Shown here one piece after another: positions 42,350 to 54,181 of a DNA stretch of 64,000 bases. The number at the start of each line of letters is the position of its first letter. Position 1 is the stretch's first letter. Position numbers and translations under genes: made by a program. Source of the DNA: Dermatemys mawii (Eukaryota > Chordata > Testudines > Dermatemydidae); the NCBI GenBank assembly GCA_007922305.1, contig ML677465.1, positions 218,335 to 282,334 on the forward strand, given 5' to 3'. Under the pieces are notes generated by a model. It was given only the letters and a program-made list of their open reading frames with translations. It had not been told where the DNA came from and did no database searches.

Positions 42350-42520
42350 TTTTCTCCGATAATTTCTGTGGCTCCTCTCTAACCTCCTCAATTTTTCAAC
42401 CAACTTCCCTTTCACACCCACAGATCCCATTAGCCGGCTGACCACAGCAGCACACTGGGAACTTGTGTTCTGTGCTTGTTCACGCTGACCCCTGAGGCAG
42501 TCCCCCTACCCAGAAGGGAC
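42350..42520 (-). mobile_element. Possible decayed CR1 fragment in DOK1 intron 2
   Basis: ctgtggctcctctctaacct and the following text resemble the - strand CR1 stretch at 23160, but divergence is high. Confidence 0.3.
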
Positions 42521-44059
42521 CATAAATCCCTGTGTGAACAGCGGAAGGGGAGGAAGTAGCACTGCTCTGGGATCATAAACAAATACAATGTGATGAGCAG
42601 GCTACTGGAATATGACTGTGTCCAGTTGAATGAGGCACTGTGAGCACAGCTGGCAGGGAGGAAGACAACTGGCTCAGGATAAACTAGCCCTCACTTGAGG
42701 GCTGTTAAGGGACAATACCTGACCCATTGGCCTCGAAGGTTTTGCCTTCGCCCCACCCAACCTCAAAGCTGCATTTGTCCAGAAGGGCCAAAGCTGGGAA
42801 CCCAGACAAACACAACAGGGCTGCAGCTGGGTTTAAAAAGGGTGTCTTCCTCTCGGGGTACTGGAGGGAATGAGAAGGAGATGGGGACCCCATGGGCTGT
42901 CTGGAGACCCCAGGCCTATCTAGCCCACCATTACAGGATGGCCAGGATGTAGGTAACACACACACACAGATTGTTGTTTTAAAACCCTCTTTTTCTCTAC
43001 TGCTCTGTTCTAAGCAGGTTGTTAGGTCTTGGTATTTCCCGCAGGTCACAGGTCCCCGAAGGCAGAGCCGCAGGTGCTGCGCCCAGCTAGACCTACTGGG
43101 TCAGCAGAATTAACAGCCCAGGCCTTAGGCTGCAGGACTTGCGAAAGAGCGGGAGACCTGTCGAATTTCGCCCCAGGAGATGCGATGGCCCAAGGCCTGA
43201 CATCTGAGGCCGCACCCCGAGAGAGGAGCAGCTGCCAGCATTGAGGGTACAGCTCTGGTTCCAGGGGGCAGTGGAAATGTTTGTTTTGCTGGCCTACAGG
43301 GCGGGGGCGGGACTCAGGAGTCACTTTGGTCTGGGGCCTTGGCTTCCATTTCTTCAAGGAACAGGCTGGGCGCAGAGGCGGCTGTAAATGCCACGCTGCA
43401 GCCTCAGCTTGGCACTAGAGATTATTTCCGGCTCCAGCCTTGGGTTGAGAAGAGATCGTAGGAGGAGCAGACGATGGAGCTGGGGAGGCGGGGGGCTCCA
43501 GGCTCTGGAGGGGCAGGGGGCTCCAGGCTCTGGGAGAGCTGCCTTGCAGAGGGTACAGGGAGGCATCCGGATGGGCAGCTTGGCCCAAACTTCCATGAAA
43601 CAGGTGTCTTGCTGACACATCCCTACCACGCAGGGAGGATTGTCTTCCCCAGCATGCGGGACTCCCCAGTGACCCACACCCCGAAATGCTGCAGGGTCCC
43701 TCCCCAGTACAGCAAGGTCTCTGCCAATACCAGCCCCTGGGGGTGGGGAGATCGGAGAGGAAACCCCACCAAGGGCCCTGGGACTCCTCCAGCAGGTGCT
43801 CCCTGGATGGCACCCAGCACCGGTGCCACCAGCTCACCTGGTTGTGGCCAGAGGCAGCACAGGCCTGGTCCTCATGGACTTGGGGGGTCCCATCTCCTGG
43901 GAGGGGAGATGGGCTGCGGGTGACCCCACCATGGTGTATAGTCCTGACAATGGCTGTGCTCCCAGAAGAGAGGTTTGAGTGGCAGGACCGCCCCCTACAC
44001 ACTTGTGCATGGATGGGAGTGGAGGGGAACGTTCCAGCCCCCTGCCCGGCGGCACTCAC

Positions 44060-44356
44060 CGAAAAGGCGATTTCGCACAGCTTTGCCACCCACTCCACGC
44101 TCTGCTCCCGCTCCGCAGCAAACAGGTAGCTTCTGTCGCTGGTCTCCAGGCGGAAGACAGCCATGCTGTCCTTCGGGCCGCTCTCCGGCACGGGCGCCAC
44201 GCTGACACAGTCCGCCAGGCGGATGATCTTCTTGTCCAGCCGCTTGGTGCTGAGCTTCTCGGCGGGGGCCCCGGGGTCCTTGCAGTCAAAGAACTCCAGG
44301 CGGGCAACCCCGTGTTGGCTGGCAGGGTACAGCACAAACCAGTTCTTCTTCCATCT
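44060..44356 (-). CDS. DOK1: DOK1 exon 2 (PH domain)
   Basis: Ninety-nine codons between the acceptor gctgccttggcag and the donor gtgagtgcc. It encodes RWKKNWFVLYPASQHGVARL, then the variable loop, then IIRLADCVSVAPV, FRLETSDRSYLFAA and WVAKLCEIAFS. This is the core beta sandwich and C-terminal helix of a pleckstrin homology domain, which in DOK proteins helps membrane recruitment through phosphoinositides. The conserved helix tryptophan (EWVAKLCEIAF) is present. The exon is preceded by a 7.2-kb first intron. Confidence 0.94.
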
Positions 44357-44601
44357 CTGCCAAGGCAGCACAGCAGGGTGAGAGCAACGGCCTCTGCCCC
44401 CCACGGCCAGACCCACAGGTCTGTCACCCCCCGTACGGCGTAAGGACTCCCCTACTCCTGAGGCCAGTCTGGCTGGGAGAGCAGCTCGCACTCAAGCCAC
44501 AGAGGGGGAGATTCCTGCCTGAAGCAGAAGCCAAGATCCATGTGGGGCACAGCAGGACTCAAACCCAGGATCCCCGGCATGGACAGGGAGCCGGGGGTGA
44601 G

Positions 44602-44625
44602 ACACACACACACACACACACACAC
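44602..44625. repeat. CA dinucleotide microsatellite
   Basis: A run of about 12 ac units in DOK1 intron 1. Confidence 0.95.
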
Positions 44626-45937
44626 CCCGGCTGCCAGGAGCTGCAGGCAGCAGCATTTCCCCAGCCCCACCAGCCACAGATCTGCATGGGGCAGGCACTG
44701 GAGCCCTCAGCTCTGGGGAGGCTTCTTCAGAGAGACCAGATAAGGGCCCAAGAGCTGGAATGGGGAGGGGTAGGCGGGGCGCTGGCCTGGGGTGATTGGG
44801 AGAGAGGCAGGCAGGGCGATTGGGGGAGGAACAGTCTGAGCAGAGCCAAGCGAAGGGGGAATCTCTCTCCGCGCACGGCAAGGAGCAGCGCTGAGGCCCG
44901 GGCCTGGACTGCGCGCCGGGTCGGCCAGGTCCAGGCCGGCAGGAACCGGCACAAGCCGAGTGCGGCCTGGGGACACTCAGCAGGAGCCTGGCCGGCTGGA
45001 CCTGCCCCCAGCCCCGTATCCAGACGGGCTCCAATCCCAGCAGCACCCTGGCCTGCCCGGCCTGCTCCCCTCGGGAGGTCCCGCTCCCTGCCCACTCCAG
45101 GCCTCCTGCACCGGCCCCAGGCTCAGGACCTCTGCGGAGGGTCAGCGCTTCCCCTCTCCACCCTGACCCAGACCCTTCCTCACCTCTAACTGACCCACAT
45201 GGAAGGGGCTCCAGCCCCCCCAGCCCCACACTGGGGCAAGGAGGAATACACCCCAGGCAACCCCCACCCTACAGCCCTCCCTGCACAGGATCCCCCAGGC
45301 ATGGCCCCCACCCCCCACCGGCAGATGGGGCAGGATCTCAGGGGTTCTCCAGCTCTGTGTGTCGCTGTCCCCTACCCCACAGCCCCTTCCTATCCTGGCG
45401 TTGGACCCAGGACAGGAAGAGGAAGTATCTGTGTCCTCACTTGCTTCCTGGCAAACTTCCCCAAATCATCAGGCACCCGGCGTAAGAGCTGGGGGAAGGG
45501 CAGGGGAGAACGAAATCCACACGAGCCGCCAGAGCCCCCCATCAGCCCCATGCGTGCACAGTCACAGCTTCAGACACCGCGCCCGGGGAGAGACCTGGGG
45601 CCACCTGTCTCCTGTCGCCCCACACTGCTGCACCCAGTGGCTGGCTCCTGCTGCCTCAGACAGGCCCTGCCCCCCACGGGCTGCTCCCCAGCAACTGAGG
45701 CGCTGGAGCCAACAGCTCCTACAACAGCCTCTGCAACAGGCGGGGGTGTGAGACAGGCAGGACGTCCTTTGGGGGGTCCCCACTGCTCCAGCCTGCACCT
45801 CTTTGCTCCTATGGGGCCAGAGTTTATTGCCCTTCAAGGGCAGGCACAAAACCAACAGGATCTACTGACCCAGGCTCCTCTGCAGCCCAGGGCAGGAGGG
45901 GAGGGCTCTGGGTTCGTGTCAGGGCTCACTCCATCAG

Positions 45938-47640
45938 AACGGCCATACGGGGTCAGACCAACAGTCCCCTAGCCCCAAATCTTGTCTGGGACAGCGGCCA
46001 GTGCCAGACACTTCAGAGGAGTGAACAAAACAGAGCAACTGTCAAGTGATCCATCCCCTGTCATCCAGGCCCAGCTTCTGGCAGGAAGAGGCTTAGGGAC
46101 ACCCAGATCAGGGGCCTGCGTCCCTGACCATCTTGACTAACAGCCACTGATGGGCCCATCCGCCAGCAACTTCTCTAATTCTCTTTGAGCCCTTCTACAT
46201 GCCCTAGCAGCTGCCAACAAGTTCCACAGCTTCACTGCGCGCTGTGTGAAAAAGCACTTCCTTTTGTCTTAATCCTACTGCCTATTAAGTTCCTGCTTTG
46301 TGTGTTCCCTGTTCACTTTCCCCACATTACTGACTATTTTATAGACCTGTCATATTCCCCCCCACCCCGACCCTTTTCCAAGCTGAACAGTCCCAGTCTC
46401 ATCTCTCCTCATACGGAAACTGTTCCAGACCCCTCATCATTTCTGTTGCCCCCCCTCGACTTTTTCCAGCTCCAACAGATTCTTTTTCAGATGGGGCGAC
46501 CAGAACTACATACAACATTCAAGGTGTGGGCAGGTCACAGCTTTATATAGTGGCATTATGGTATTTTTCTGCTTTAGTAGCTATCGCTTTCCTAATGTTC
46601 CTAACAATGTCAGCTTTTTTGACTGTCGCTGCACAATGAGCGGATGGTTTCAGAGAACTATCCACAGTAACTCCAAGATCTTTCTTGAGTAATAACAGCT
46701 AATCTGAACCCCCTCACTTGTCATGTCATTGAGATGTTTTCCAAGGTGCATTACTTCGCATGTATCAACACTGAATTTCATCTGCCATTGTGTTGCCCAG
46801 TCGCCCAGTTTTGTAAGATCCCTTTGCAGCTCTTCTCAGTCTGCCTAGGACTTAACTATCTTGAGCAGTTTTGCCACCCTTTCTCCAGATCATTGATGAA
46901 TAGGTTGAACAGTGCTGGTCCCAGGACAGCCCCCTGGGGACACCACTATTTACCTCTCTCCATTCAAAACTGACCATTTATTCCTACCCTTTGTCTCCTG
47001 TCTTTAAACCAGTTACTGATCCATGAGAGGACCTTTCCTCTTATCCCAGGACTCTTTATTTTGGTTAAAAGCCTTTGGTGAGGGACCTTGCCAGAGTCTG
47101 AGAGCCCAAGTACACTACATCCACTGGATCAAGCTCTTCAACATGCTTTTGACTCCCTCAAGGAATTCTAAGATTGATGAGACATGATTGCCCTTCACAA
47201 AAGCCATGTTGAATCCTTCTCAACACAATGTCATTATCTATGGGTCCCATAATTCTGTTCTTCACTATAGTTTCAACCAATTTGCCTGGTACTGAACCTT
47301 ACCGGCCTGTAATTGCCGGGATCAGATCTGAATCCTTTTTTAAAAATTGGCATCACATTAATTATCTTCCAGAAGCTGATTTAAGCAATAGGTTACACAC
47401 CACAGTTCTGCAATTTCGCACTTGAGTTCTCAGGTGAATATCATCTGGTCCTGGTGACTTATTACTACTTCACCAATTAGTTCCAAAATCCTTCTCTAAT
47501 GACACCTCATTCTTGGACAGATCTTCAGATTTGTCACCAAACAAGAACAGTTCAGGTGTGAGGACCTTCCCCACATCCTCTGCAGCAAAGCCCAAGCAAA
47601 GAATTCATTTAGCTTCTCCATAATGGCCTTGTCTCCGCTA
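45938..47640 (-). mobile_element. CR1 LINE (- strand) in DOK1 intron 1
   Basis: The 3' end (agaacggccatacggggtca) is at the left. Towards the right the - strand carries C-terminal and RT codons of CR1, including regions matching cagccccctggggacaccac (GVPQG region), and ends upstream in the linker region (gaattcatttagcttctcca). It has many disruptions. It is in the same orientation as DOK1. Confidence 0.8.
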
Positions 47641-48570
47641 CAGACTCAGACTTTAAGGTCAGAAGGGACCATTATGATCATCAAGCCCAGGGGTGGGCAA
47701 ACTACAGCCTACGGGCCACTTGTGGCCCGCCAGCCATTTTTATCCAGCCCCTGAGCTCAGGTGGGGGTGCGGGGCCACTGGTCCCCCGCTCCCGGCCCAG
47801 GGGCCAGACAAGAGCACTGTGCTGTGGGGCCCCACCCTCCTGGCCTGGGGACTGGCCAAGTGCAGCATGCTGTGGGGCCCCGCCCTCCCCGGCTGGCAGC
47901 CTGGCCGAGGGCAGTGAGTCGCGCCCCGCCCCCAGCCCTGGCCCAGTGAGGTGTGCTGCGGGGGCCCGTGCTCCCCGGCCAGGGGCTGGGCCCTGCGCGT
48001 GGTGAGCTGTGGGACCCCGCACTGGGGCTGGAGCGCCCGACTGAATATGATAAGAAGGGGGTGGGGGGCCTAGGTGGTGGGGTCCTGTTGGGCGGTGGTT
48101 AGGGTGGGGGGATCTTGGGAGGGGGTAGTCAGGGAACAAAGCAGGGGGGCTTAGATCGGGGGTGGGGTTCCATGGAATGGTGGTTAGGGTGGTGGAGTCT
48201 CGGAAAGGCACAGTCAGGGAACAAAGAACAAGGGGGCTTAGCTAGGGGGTAGGGTCCTAGGAGGTGGTTAGGGTGGGGGGTCTCCTGAGGGGGTGATCGG
48301 GGACAAGGAGTGGGTGGGGGGTTGGATGGGTCGAGAGTTCTGAGGGAGACAGTCAGGGGGCGGGAAGTGGGTGGGAGCTGGATAGCGGGTGGGGTCAGGC
48401 TGTTTGGGGAGGCACCGCCTTCCCTACCTGGCCCGCCTCATAATTTTTAACCCCAATGTGGCCCTCAGGCCAAAAAGTTTGCCCACCCTGACCCAGTCTG
48501 ACCTCCCACACAATGCAGGCCACAGAATCTCCCCCACCCACTCCTGCAATAAACTCCTAACCACTGAGTG
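47641..48570 (-). mobile_element. CR1 tail split by a hAT element
   Basis: tttaaggtcagaagggacca at the left and cagtctgacctcccacacaa at the right are contiguous parts of one CR1-type 3' tail separated by the hAT at 47688-48490. Confidence 0.7.
47688..48490. mobile_element. Non-autonomous hAT element (803 bp)
   Basis: The left end caggggtgggcaaactac and the reverse complement of the right end gtttgcccaccctg are inverted repeats, the same family as 399-1060. The flanks atcaagcc and acccagtc are each two changes from the consensus CR1 sequence atctagtc, consistent with an old 8-bp duplication. Confidence 0.75.
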
Positions 48571-48574
48571 ATCC

Positions 48575-49745
48575 TGTAGCACCGTTCAGTGCCCCAGTGA
48601 CTGGACAGGCTTCCTGCTTCTGGTGTACTTAAAAAATATACATACAGTGAATGTGAAGTCCACCACTAATTGCTGAGCTGTGCACAGGACAGGGCCAGGG
48701 CTGCCTTCATTCCTGACAGCTCACAATGCCAGGAGCAATATGGAGAGGATGCAGCAAACCAGCCACTCCATCTATGGGGCAGCACAGAGACAGCGGAGGA
48801 GGGGACAGGGACTAAGCTGGCCTGACAGGCAGAGAGCAGGAGAATGTGATGAGCAGGGGCAGAGCTACACCAGGCCTCATGCTGCCAACCACGCTGGCCC
48901 AACGCAAGTTCTTTGCTTTGGTTCCCTTTGATCACAGCCCACGAGGACGCGGGACATTCGGTGTAAGACTGCACTTCACCCACCTCCCACAGCGCCACTG
49001 GCACCTGCCGCCTGTTCAAACTGAGACTTGCCAAGGCCCTGCCAACCCCTGGGTGACTCCCCCACGACCCCCTCCCCAAGAGGATATTGCTGTGCAGTTC
49101 AGTGGCACAGAAAAGTACCAGCCCAGGCAATGTCCAACTAAAGTCAGGGACACGGGGACAGCAGCAGAGACTGCAAAGTAGCCCTGCCTTGCCTGGTGGG
49201 TCAGCACATCCAGCGTGCGTTCCAGAGCCCCCACATGGCTGAAAAGGAGCCAACGCTCTGGCTGGCGGCCTGGACGAAGGACTGCAGCAAGGCGGGGTTA
49301 CTGACACACAGCAGAGGGGCAGAACAGGTACCCGTTGCCTCACTGCATCCAGACAAGGGAGTGGGGAAGGGCAGCAGTGGTTTTCCTCCGGTTCCCAGCA
49401 TGCAAGCCAAGCTCAGAGCGGTCGGGATCGCACACAGGCTCAGCACAGCCACAGCATCATACAACCTGCTGAAAGCCGGACTACTACCAGAGCCACCCCA
49501 GCTCAGCCAAGCCACTGGGCCAGCCAGGGTGACCATCCTCCAAGCAGACCCCATTTGTGGGGGTCACGGGCTCTTGCCTAACACCTCAAGAGCCCAACAA
49601 GGGAATAGCCCTGCCCTGCGTAGGGGGATGGGACGGGGACAGATGTCACAGAACGATCGCAGGACACTCAGCACCGTAATGGGCACATGAGCGGTTCAGC
49701 CAGTGCCTGCAGGCTAAGCTATGACTGTCACTGGGTGATGGGCAA
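48575..49745. other. DOK1 intron 1 sequence without recognised features
   Basis: Open frames exist on both strands, but none has a recognisable domain or splice-supported structure. Confidence 0.45.
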
Positions 49746-49749
49746 TGAC

Positions 49750-50825
49750 AACATAAGAATGGCCCTACTGCTTCAGACCAAACGTTTAGATCTTTTTTGA
49801 ACCCCTTTATGATCTTGGCCTTCACAACATCCACTGGCAAGGAGTTCCACAGGTTAACTATGCTTTGTGTGAAGAAATACTTCCTTTTATTTTTGTTTTA
49901 AACCTGATGCCTATTAATTCCATTTGGTGACCCCAAGTTCTTATGTTATGAGAAGTAGTCAACAACATTTTCTTATTTACTTTCTCTACACCAGCCATGA
50001 TTTTATAGACCTAAATCATAACTCCCCTTAGCCGTCTCTTTTCCAAGCTGAAAAGTTCCAGTCTTATTAATCTCTCCTCATATGGAAGCTCTTCCATACA
50101 TTAATAAACTCTGTTGCCCTTTTCCAAACCTTTTCCAATTCCAATATATCTCTTTGAGATGGGACAACCACATCTGCACACAGTACTCAAGGTGTAGGCG
50201 CACCAAGGGTTTATATAGAGGCAACTTATTTTCTGTCCTATTATCTATTCCTTTCTTAGTTATTCCCAGCATTCTGTTCACTTTTTTGGCAGCTGCTGCA
50301 CATTGAGTGGATGTTTTCAGAAAACTATCCACAATGAATCCAAGATCTCTCTTGAGTGGTAACAGCTAATTTAGATCTCATCATTTTATGTGTATAGTTG
50401 GGATTATGTTTTCCAAGGTGCATTACTTTGTATTTGTCAACATTAAATTTCATTTACCGTTTTGTTGCCCAGTTTTGAGAGATGCTTTTGTAGCTCTTCA
50501 CGGTCTGGGTCTTAACTATCTTTAGTAATTTTGTATCATTTGCTAATTTTGCCACATCACTCTTCACCCCTTTTATGAATTTATGTTGACTAGGCCTGGT
50601 CCCAGTACAGACCCCTGGGGACACCACTACTTACCTCTCTCCAATCGGAAAACTAACCATATACTGTATTCCTACCCTTTGTCTCCTATCTTTTAATCAA
50701 TTACCAATCCACAGAGGCCCTTCCCTCTTATCCCCTAGCAGCTCACTCTGCTTAAGAGCCTCTGGTGAGGGATGCTGTCAAAGGGTTTCTGAAAATCTAA
50801 GTACACTACGTCTAATAGATCCCCT
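49750..50825 (-). mobile_element. CR1 LINE (- strand) in DOK1 intron 1
   Basis: The 3' tail aacataagaatggccctact is at the left. The - strand frame contains SFLKTSTQCAAAAKKVNRML and YKPLVRLHLEYCVQMWLSHL, the CR1 C-terminal region, and further right RT codons in the reverse of ggtcccagtacagacccctg. Confidence 0.8.
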
Positions 50826-51563
50826 TGGGCCCCAGGCTTGTTGTCCTTTCTCTGGGTCAGAGGGGGATGGCTGGGGAGCAGGAGGCCAGCAGCCCTGGAA
50901 AGGAGGTGGGGCCGGAGTCACATGGGGGTGCTGAGGCAGGTATGTGGCCCTAGGTGAGAGTGGGGGTCACAGAGGCAGGTGTCGGGGGCCCAGCAGGTAC
51001 TAAGGGTGCCCTGAGGCAGCCCCAGAGCCATGGCCGCCCTGCAGTGACCCTAAGGTGTGGCAGGGGAGGGGCAGTAACATCCTTTCCCCTCCATCCCCAG
51101 GTCTCCCTACAGCCACCCTGGCACCCAGGGCCCTGCCCCTCCACAGGGGCCCGGCAGGGCTCAGACCCACAGAGGAACTGGAGCCAGGGGGGCCCCTGGG
51201 GGGGGGGCTCCTGGGGGTGGAGCCCCCCCCCACCCCACATGGTCCAGGCGTGAGAGCCGCAGGGGGCCCCCGGACCTCCACTGCCAGCTCGGGGAGCAGC
51301 AGCTGCAGACAAGGGGCAGGGCTGCCAGGCGGGAGTAGCCTAAGGGTTAGAGCCCGGACTCCTGGGTTCTATTCGCAGCGTCGCGGAGGGGAGGGGGAAA
51401 AACTCCCCAGCTCCGCAGCCAGCTGGGGGGGGGCTCCCCTCGCGAGGGCGGCGGGGGTCAGACGCGCCCAGCCCGGCTGGAGCGACCCCCCCGCGGCGCC
51501 CCGGACCCGGCTCCCGCCCAGGCGTTGGACCGGACCGGACCGGACCGACCCGCTCCCGCCGAC

Positions 51564-51626
51564 CTTGGCCCCGAACTTGTGGCCCTGCTGCACGTAGAGT
51601 CGCCCCTCCTTGGCCGCGGGGTCCAT
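51564..51626 (-). CDS. DOK1: DOK1 exon 1 (start codon, N-terminus of PH domain)
   Basis: Twenty-one codons, MDPAAKEGRLYVQQGHKFGAK, then the donor gtcggcgg. The ATG at 51626-51624 is chosen because the homologous human exon also begins with a short MDGAVMEGPLFLQ-like stretch, and because only a GTG lies upstream in frame. The exon sits inside a CpG-rich block, as expected for a housekeeping or haematopoietic promoter-proximal exon. It joins exon 2 in phase 0 to give FGAK-RWKKNW, the equivalent of human FGTK-RWRKTW. Confidence 0.9.
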
Positions 51627-51675
51627 CGGGCGGCCCGGGCCCGACACGCTCCGGCCGCGGCTTCCGGCTGCTCTG

Positions 51676-51813
51676 CCTGGCCCGGGGCGGGGCAGCGGGG
51701 TCTGCGCCCGAGGGGGCGGGGCCTGGCCCGGGGCGGGGCGGCGGGGTCTGCGCCCGAGGGGGCGGGGCCTGGCCCGGGGCGGGGCGGCGGGGTCTGCGGG
51801 GGCGGGGCCGGCG
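51676..51813. repeat. 46-bp GC-box minisatellite, three copies
   Basis: Three tandem units begin with cctggcccggggcggggc at 51676, 51722 and 51768, exactly 46 bp apart; the third unit is truncated or altered after about 40 bp. Copies 1 and 2 are nearly identical. Each unit carries two GC boxes, so copy number changes would change the number of potential Sp1-type sites immediately upstream of DOK1. Confidence 0.9.
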
Positions 51814-51949
51814 GGGGAGCTGGGGGGCGGGGCGGGGGGAGGCTCTGCTCGCTGGTCCGGGTTTGCTGCTCCCCGTGGCCCCGGGGTCTGAGCCCCCAGC
51901 CAGGGTCCCGCCCTGGCTCAGAACTGGGGGTTCTTGGTCCAGGTTCTTC

Positions 51950-53160
51950 AACTTACTTCTTACAAGGTTGATTTTCCCCAGGAAGCAGCTTCAGACGCTG
52001 GGGCCGGGGTGGGGGCTTTGGGGGTGCTCCTGCTCCCCGGTCCTTGCTGTTGTGCTGAGGCCTTTCCAAAAAGAAACCCCGGGCGTGACCGCTTGACTTC
52101 AGAGCTGGGGAGAGTCCTGGGAGAGCAGCAAGGGGAGGGGACCCCACTGGGACTGTCCCAACTTCCCCCAAATGGGGACATTTGTCCCATTTGCTTTTGC
52201 TGACTTGGTCAATTGACAAGAGCAAACAGACACGTGCCCACTTTTGTCCGGAAAATGGGGTGCAGTGCAGGGGGGCCAGTATTGATGCCAGCCCCTTGCG
52301 GGGGAAGAGGCAGAGCTCATGTGGGGGACAGGCAGGGTCCAGCAACCCCAGCCTCGTGCAGGAATTGGGGGAGGGGCGCAGGCCAGCGGTCTGGTGTCTG
52401 CTTTTCCTTCTGGGACATAGGGTCCCCTAGCTAGGGGCTGCAGAGCTAGCTGCACGGTAATTAAGCCTTGTCACTCAAGCTGAGTCAGCTCCCATTCGGC
52501 TGAGGACGCTGCCGGCCGGCCTAGCTGTGACAGTTCTGGGAGAGAGACGAGGTGAGCGAGGCAACAGATTTCACTGGACTAACGTCTGCTGCGGAGAGAG
52601 ACGAGTCTTCCAGCTCTACACAGAGCTCACGTCCCCCCACACCTGATCCGGAGGGGGACAGCTACTCTCCCATTTCTGTAGACATTTGACTTAGGTGTCA
52701 ACAGGCCAGTCACCAAGTGCCCTCGTGAAGTCAGCAGTCATGTGCAAGTGGCCTGCCTCAGTTTCCCCTCCTCAGTAACTCACAAAGGGCTTTTACAAGT
52801 CCAGTAACAACAGCCCTCATGGATTTTGGTTCATTCCCAGGGCAGTTCTCAAGGCAGCCCTTTACCTCTGCCTCCCCTCACTCCCAGCCTTCCTGCCCAC
52901 AGTCTCCCTCCCCAAGTGTCAGGGTTCCTGGCTGGCCTACTCACTGCCAGCAGCCTCTGCTCTCCCGGAGCATTCCCACGGCAGGACCAACAGCATGGCT
53001 TCTTCCTGCTGCTCTTCCAGGGGATCAGCCGATTCCTCCTCAGGAATCAGGGTTGGCTGACCCCAGACTTCTCATCCGTGAAGGGCAAGTCACCCGGACA
53101 CCCACCGCCCCCTTAGACCCGCCCAGCGCAAGGGCACGTTCTACAGTCGTTAGATCTTCC
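51950..53160. other. Intergenic sequence upstream of DOK1 without recognised features
   Basis: No coding exon of the expected neighbour LOXL3 (SRCR or lysyl-oxidase domains) and no repeat ends were recognised. Confidence 0.45.
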
Positions 53161-53247
53161 CTCACCCGTTGGTCTGTTTTTCCAGTGACAACATCTCTGT
53201 CTGGTTAAACCCAAGGAGCAACTGATCTGGCAGCCTCCATCTCCCCT

Positions 53248-53824
53248 ATTGGGAGAGACTCTCATCCACCAGCATTTCAAGTTGCTGCTCCAAGCCCCGC
53301 TTGTCTTTGGCTAGCTCATCTCTTTCTTGTAGGGCCTGCGCTTGTTCCCCATGGTACCTCTCCTTCAAGACAAGCAGGACACTAAGATCCTCTCCTGTCA
53401 ACACTGTGATTTGCCCCTTTCCTGTCTCCCCAATCCATAGCCATGTTCACCCTTCAGGCCAATTCTCCTTGGCTTAGTGTCCTTTTCTCATGCCCCAACA
53501 GCAGCGTGCTCGCTCGCTCGCTAGCAGAAGAGGCTGCTGTGTCCTTCACCACCCCCCTGCTTCTGGCTCCTGTGTGAGGGGCCGACATTCTTCCTGGAGC
53601 ATGCAAACAACTGTTCCCTCCTTGAATTCTCGCTCCATTGGTGCAGCATTCCCTGTTGACACCTTCTCTTTGGCAAGGCCCTGGACCTCCTTAGGACAAG
53701 TCTTGACAACACGTCCTGCCGTCTGTTGTATCCATTGAGAGGGACTGCGGGGGCCCAAGCAATCAACGGTGTTAATATGACCCCATCCCTGTCCAACGTT
53801 AAACAAGTTCAGTGTTTGCCACAC
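53248..53824 (-). pseudogene. Decayed coding region with coiled-coil segment, unknown family
   Basis: On the - strand a 92-codon frame (SPSQWIQQTAGRVVKTCP, then EVQGLAKEKVSTGNAAPMER, then EFKEGTVV) is followed, after stops, by an open stretch. That stretch includes LSVLLVLKERYHGEQAQALQ and ERDELAKDKRGLEQQLEMLV, which has the heptad pattern and charge of a coiled coil. I do not recognise the family. It looks like the remains of a repetitive or retroelement-type protein gene rather than a live host gene. Confidence 0.35.
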
Positions 53825-54181
53825 AGATGCCTCAGCCTGCGTTGTCCCAGGGCAAACACCCCATTAAACATCCTGTGAACCTCTTATTTCAAAACAGTTC
53901 AAGCCTTTGAATTATAACTAAGGCTTCGATTTTGTCATGGAGATCACGGAGTCCGTGACTTCGGGGGGCTGGGAGCTGCAGGGTCCCGCCACCTCCTGCA
54001 GTGACAGGGAGCTGTGAGGTACCCCCGCCTCCTGAGGCAGTGAGGCCCCCAAGCTCCAAGCTGCCCTGGGCATTGGAGGTGGGGGTACTCTGCAGCCCCC
54101 AGCTGCCTCCACAGCTGGGGAAATCCCCACAGTTCCCTGCCATTGATGCCTGCAGCTCACCACCACCACTGCTGCAGAGGG

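Larger units (their letters stand above)
36324..51626 (-). other. DOK1: DOK1 gene, complete coding region, five exons
   Basis: DOK1 is a cytoplasmic and membrane adaptor. It is phosphorylated by tyrosine kinases and recruits RasGAP and other SH2 proteins to damp Ras/MAPK signalling. Five - strand exons of 63, 297, 106, 173 and 1113 bp give a 583-codon frame with consensus GT-AG introns and consistent phases (0, 0, 1, 0). The deduced layout is a PH domain at about residues 5-120, an IRS-type PTB domain at about 155-255, then a long tyrosine/proline-rich tail. It is DOK1 rather than DOK2 or DOK3 by the sequences FWVTVQRTEAAERC, RRYGRDKVMFSFEAGRRC, HIYDEPEG and PYNPRTDDYSVP. The protein is about 100 residues longer than human DOK1 (481 aa), mostly in the tail. 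The introns hold CR1, hAT and LTR-like repeats. Confidence 0.95.
51330..51850 (-). promoter_or_regulatory. CpG-rich DOK1 promoter region with GC boxes
   Basis: The stretch surrounding and upstream of DOK1 exon 1 is extremely G+C-rich and keeps many CpG dinucleotides. This is unlike the surrounding intron and intergenic DNA, where CpG is depleted. Repeated GGGGCGGGG motifs (Sp/KLF-type GC boxes) occur on the + strand between 51680 and 51835. No TATA box is seen at a sensible distance, so a dispersed CpG-island type promoter is inferred. Confidence 0.75.

Noticed and set aside
44492..45229. 245-codon and overlapping 215-codon open frames in DOK1 intron 1
   Set aside because: GC-rich chance frames on both strands crossing a CA microsatellite; no domain recognised.
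48666..49343. 225-codon - strand open frame in DOK1 intron 1
   Set aside because: Low-complexity Cys/Pro/Ser composition without homology or conserved motifs; treated as chance.
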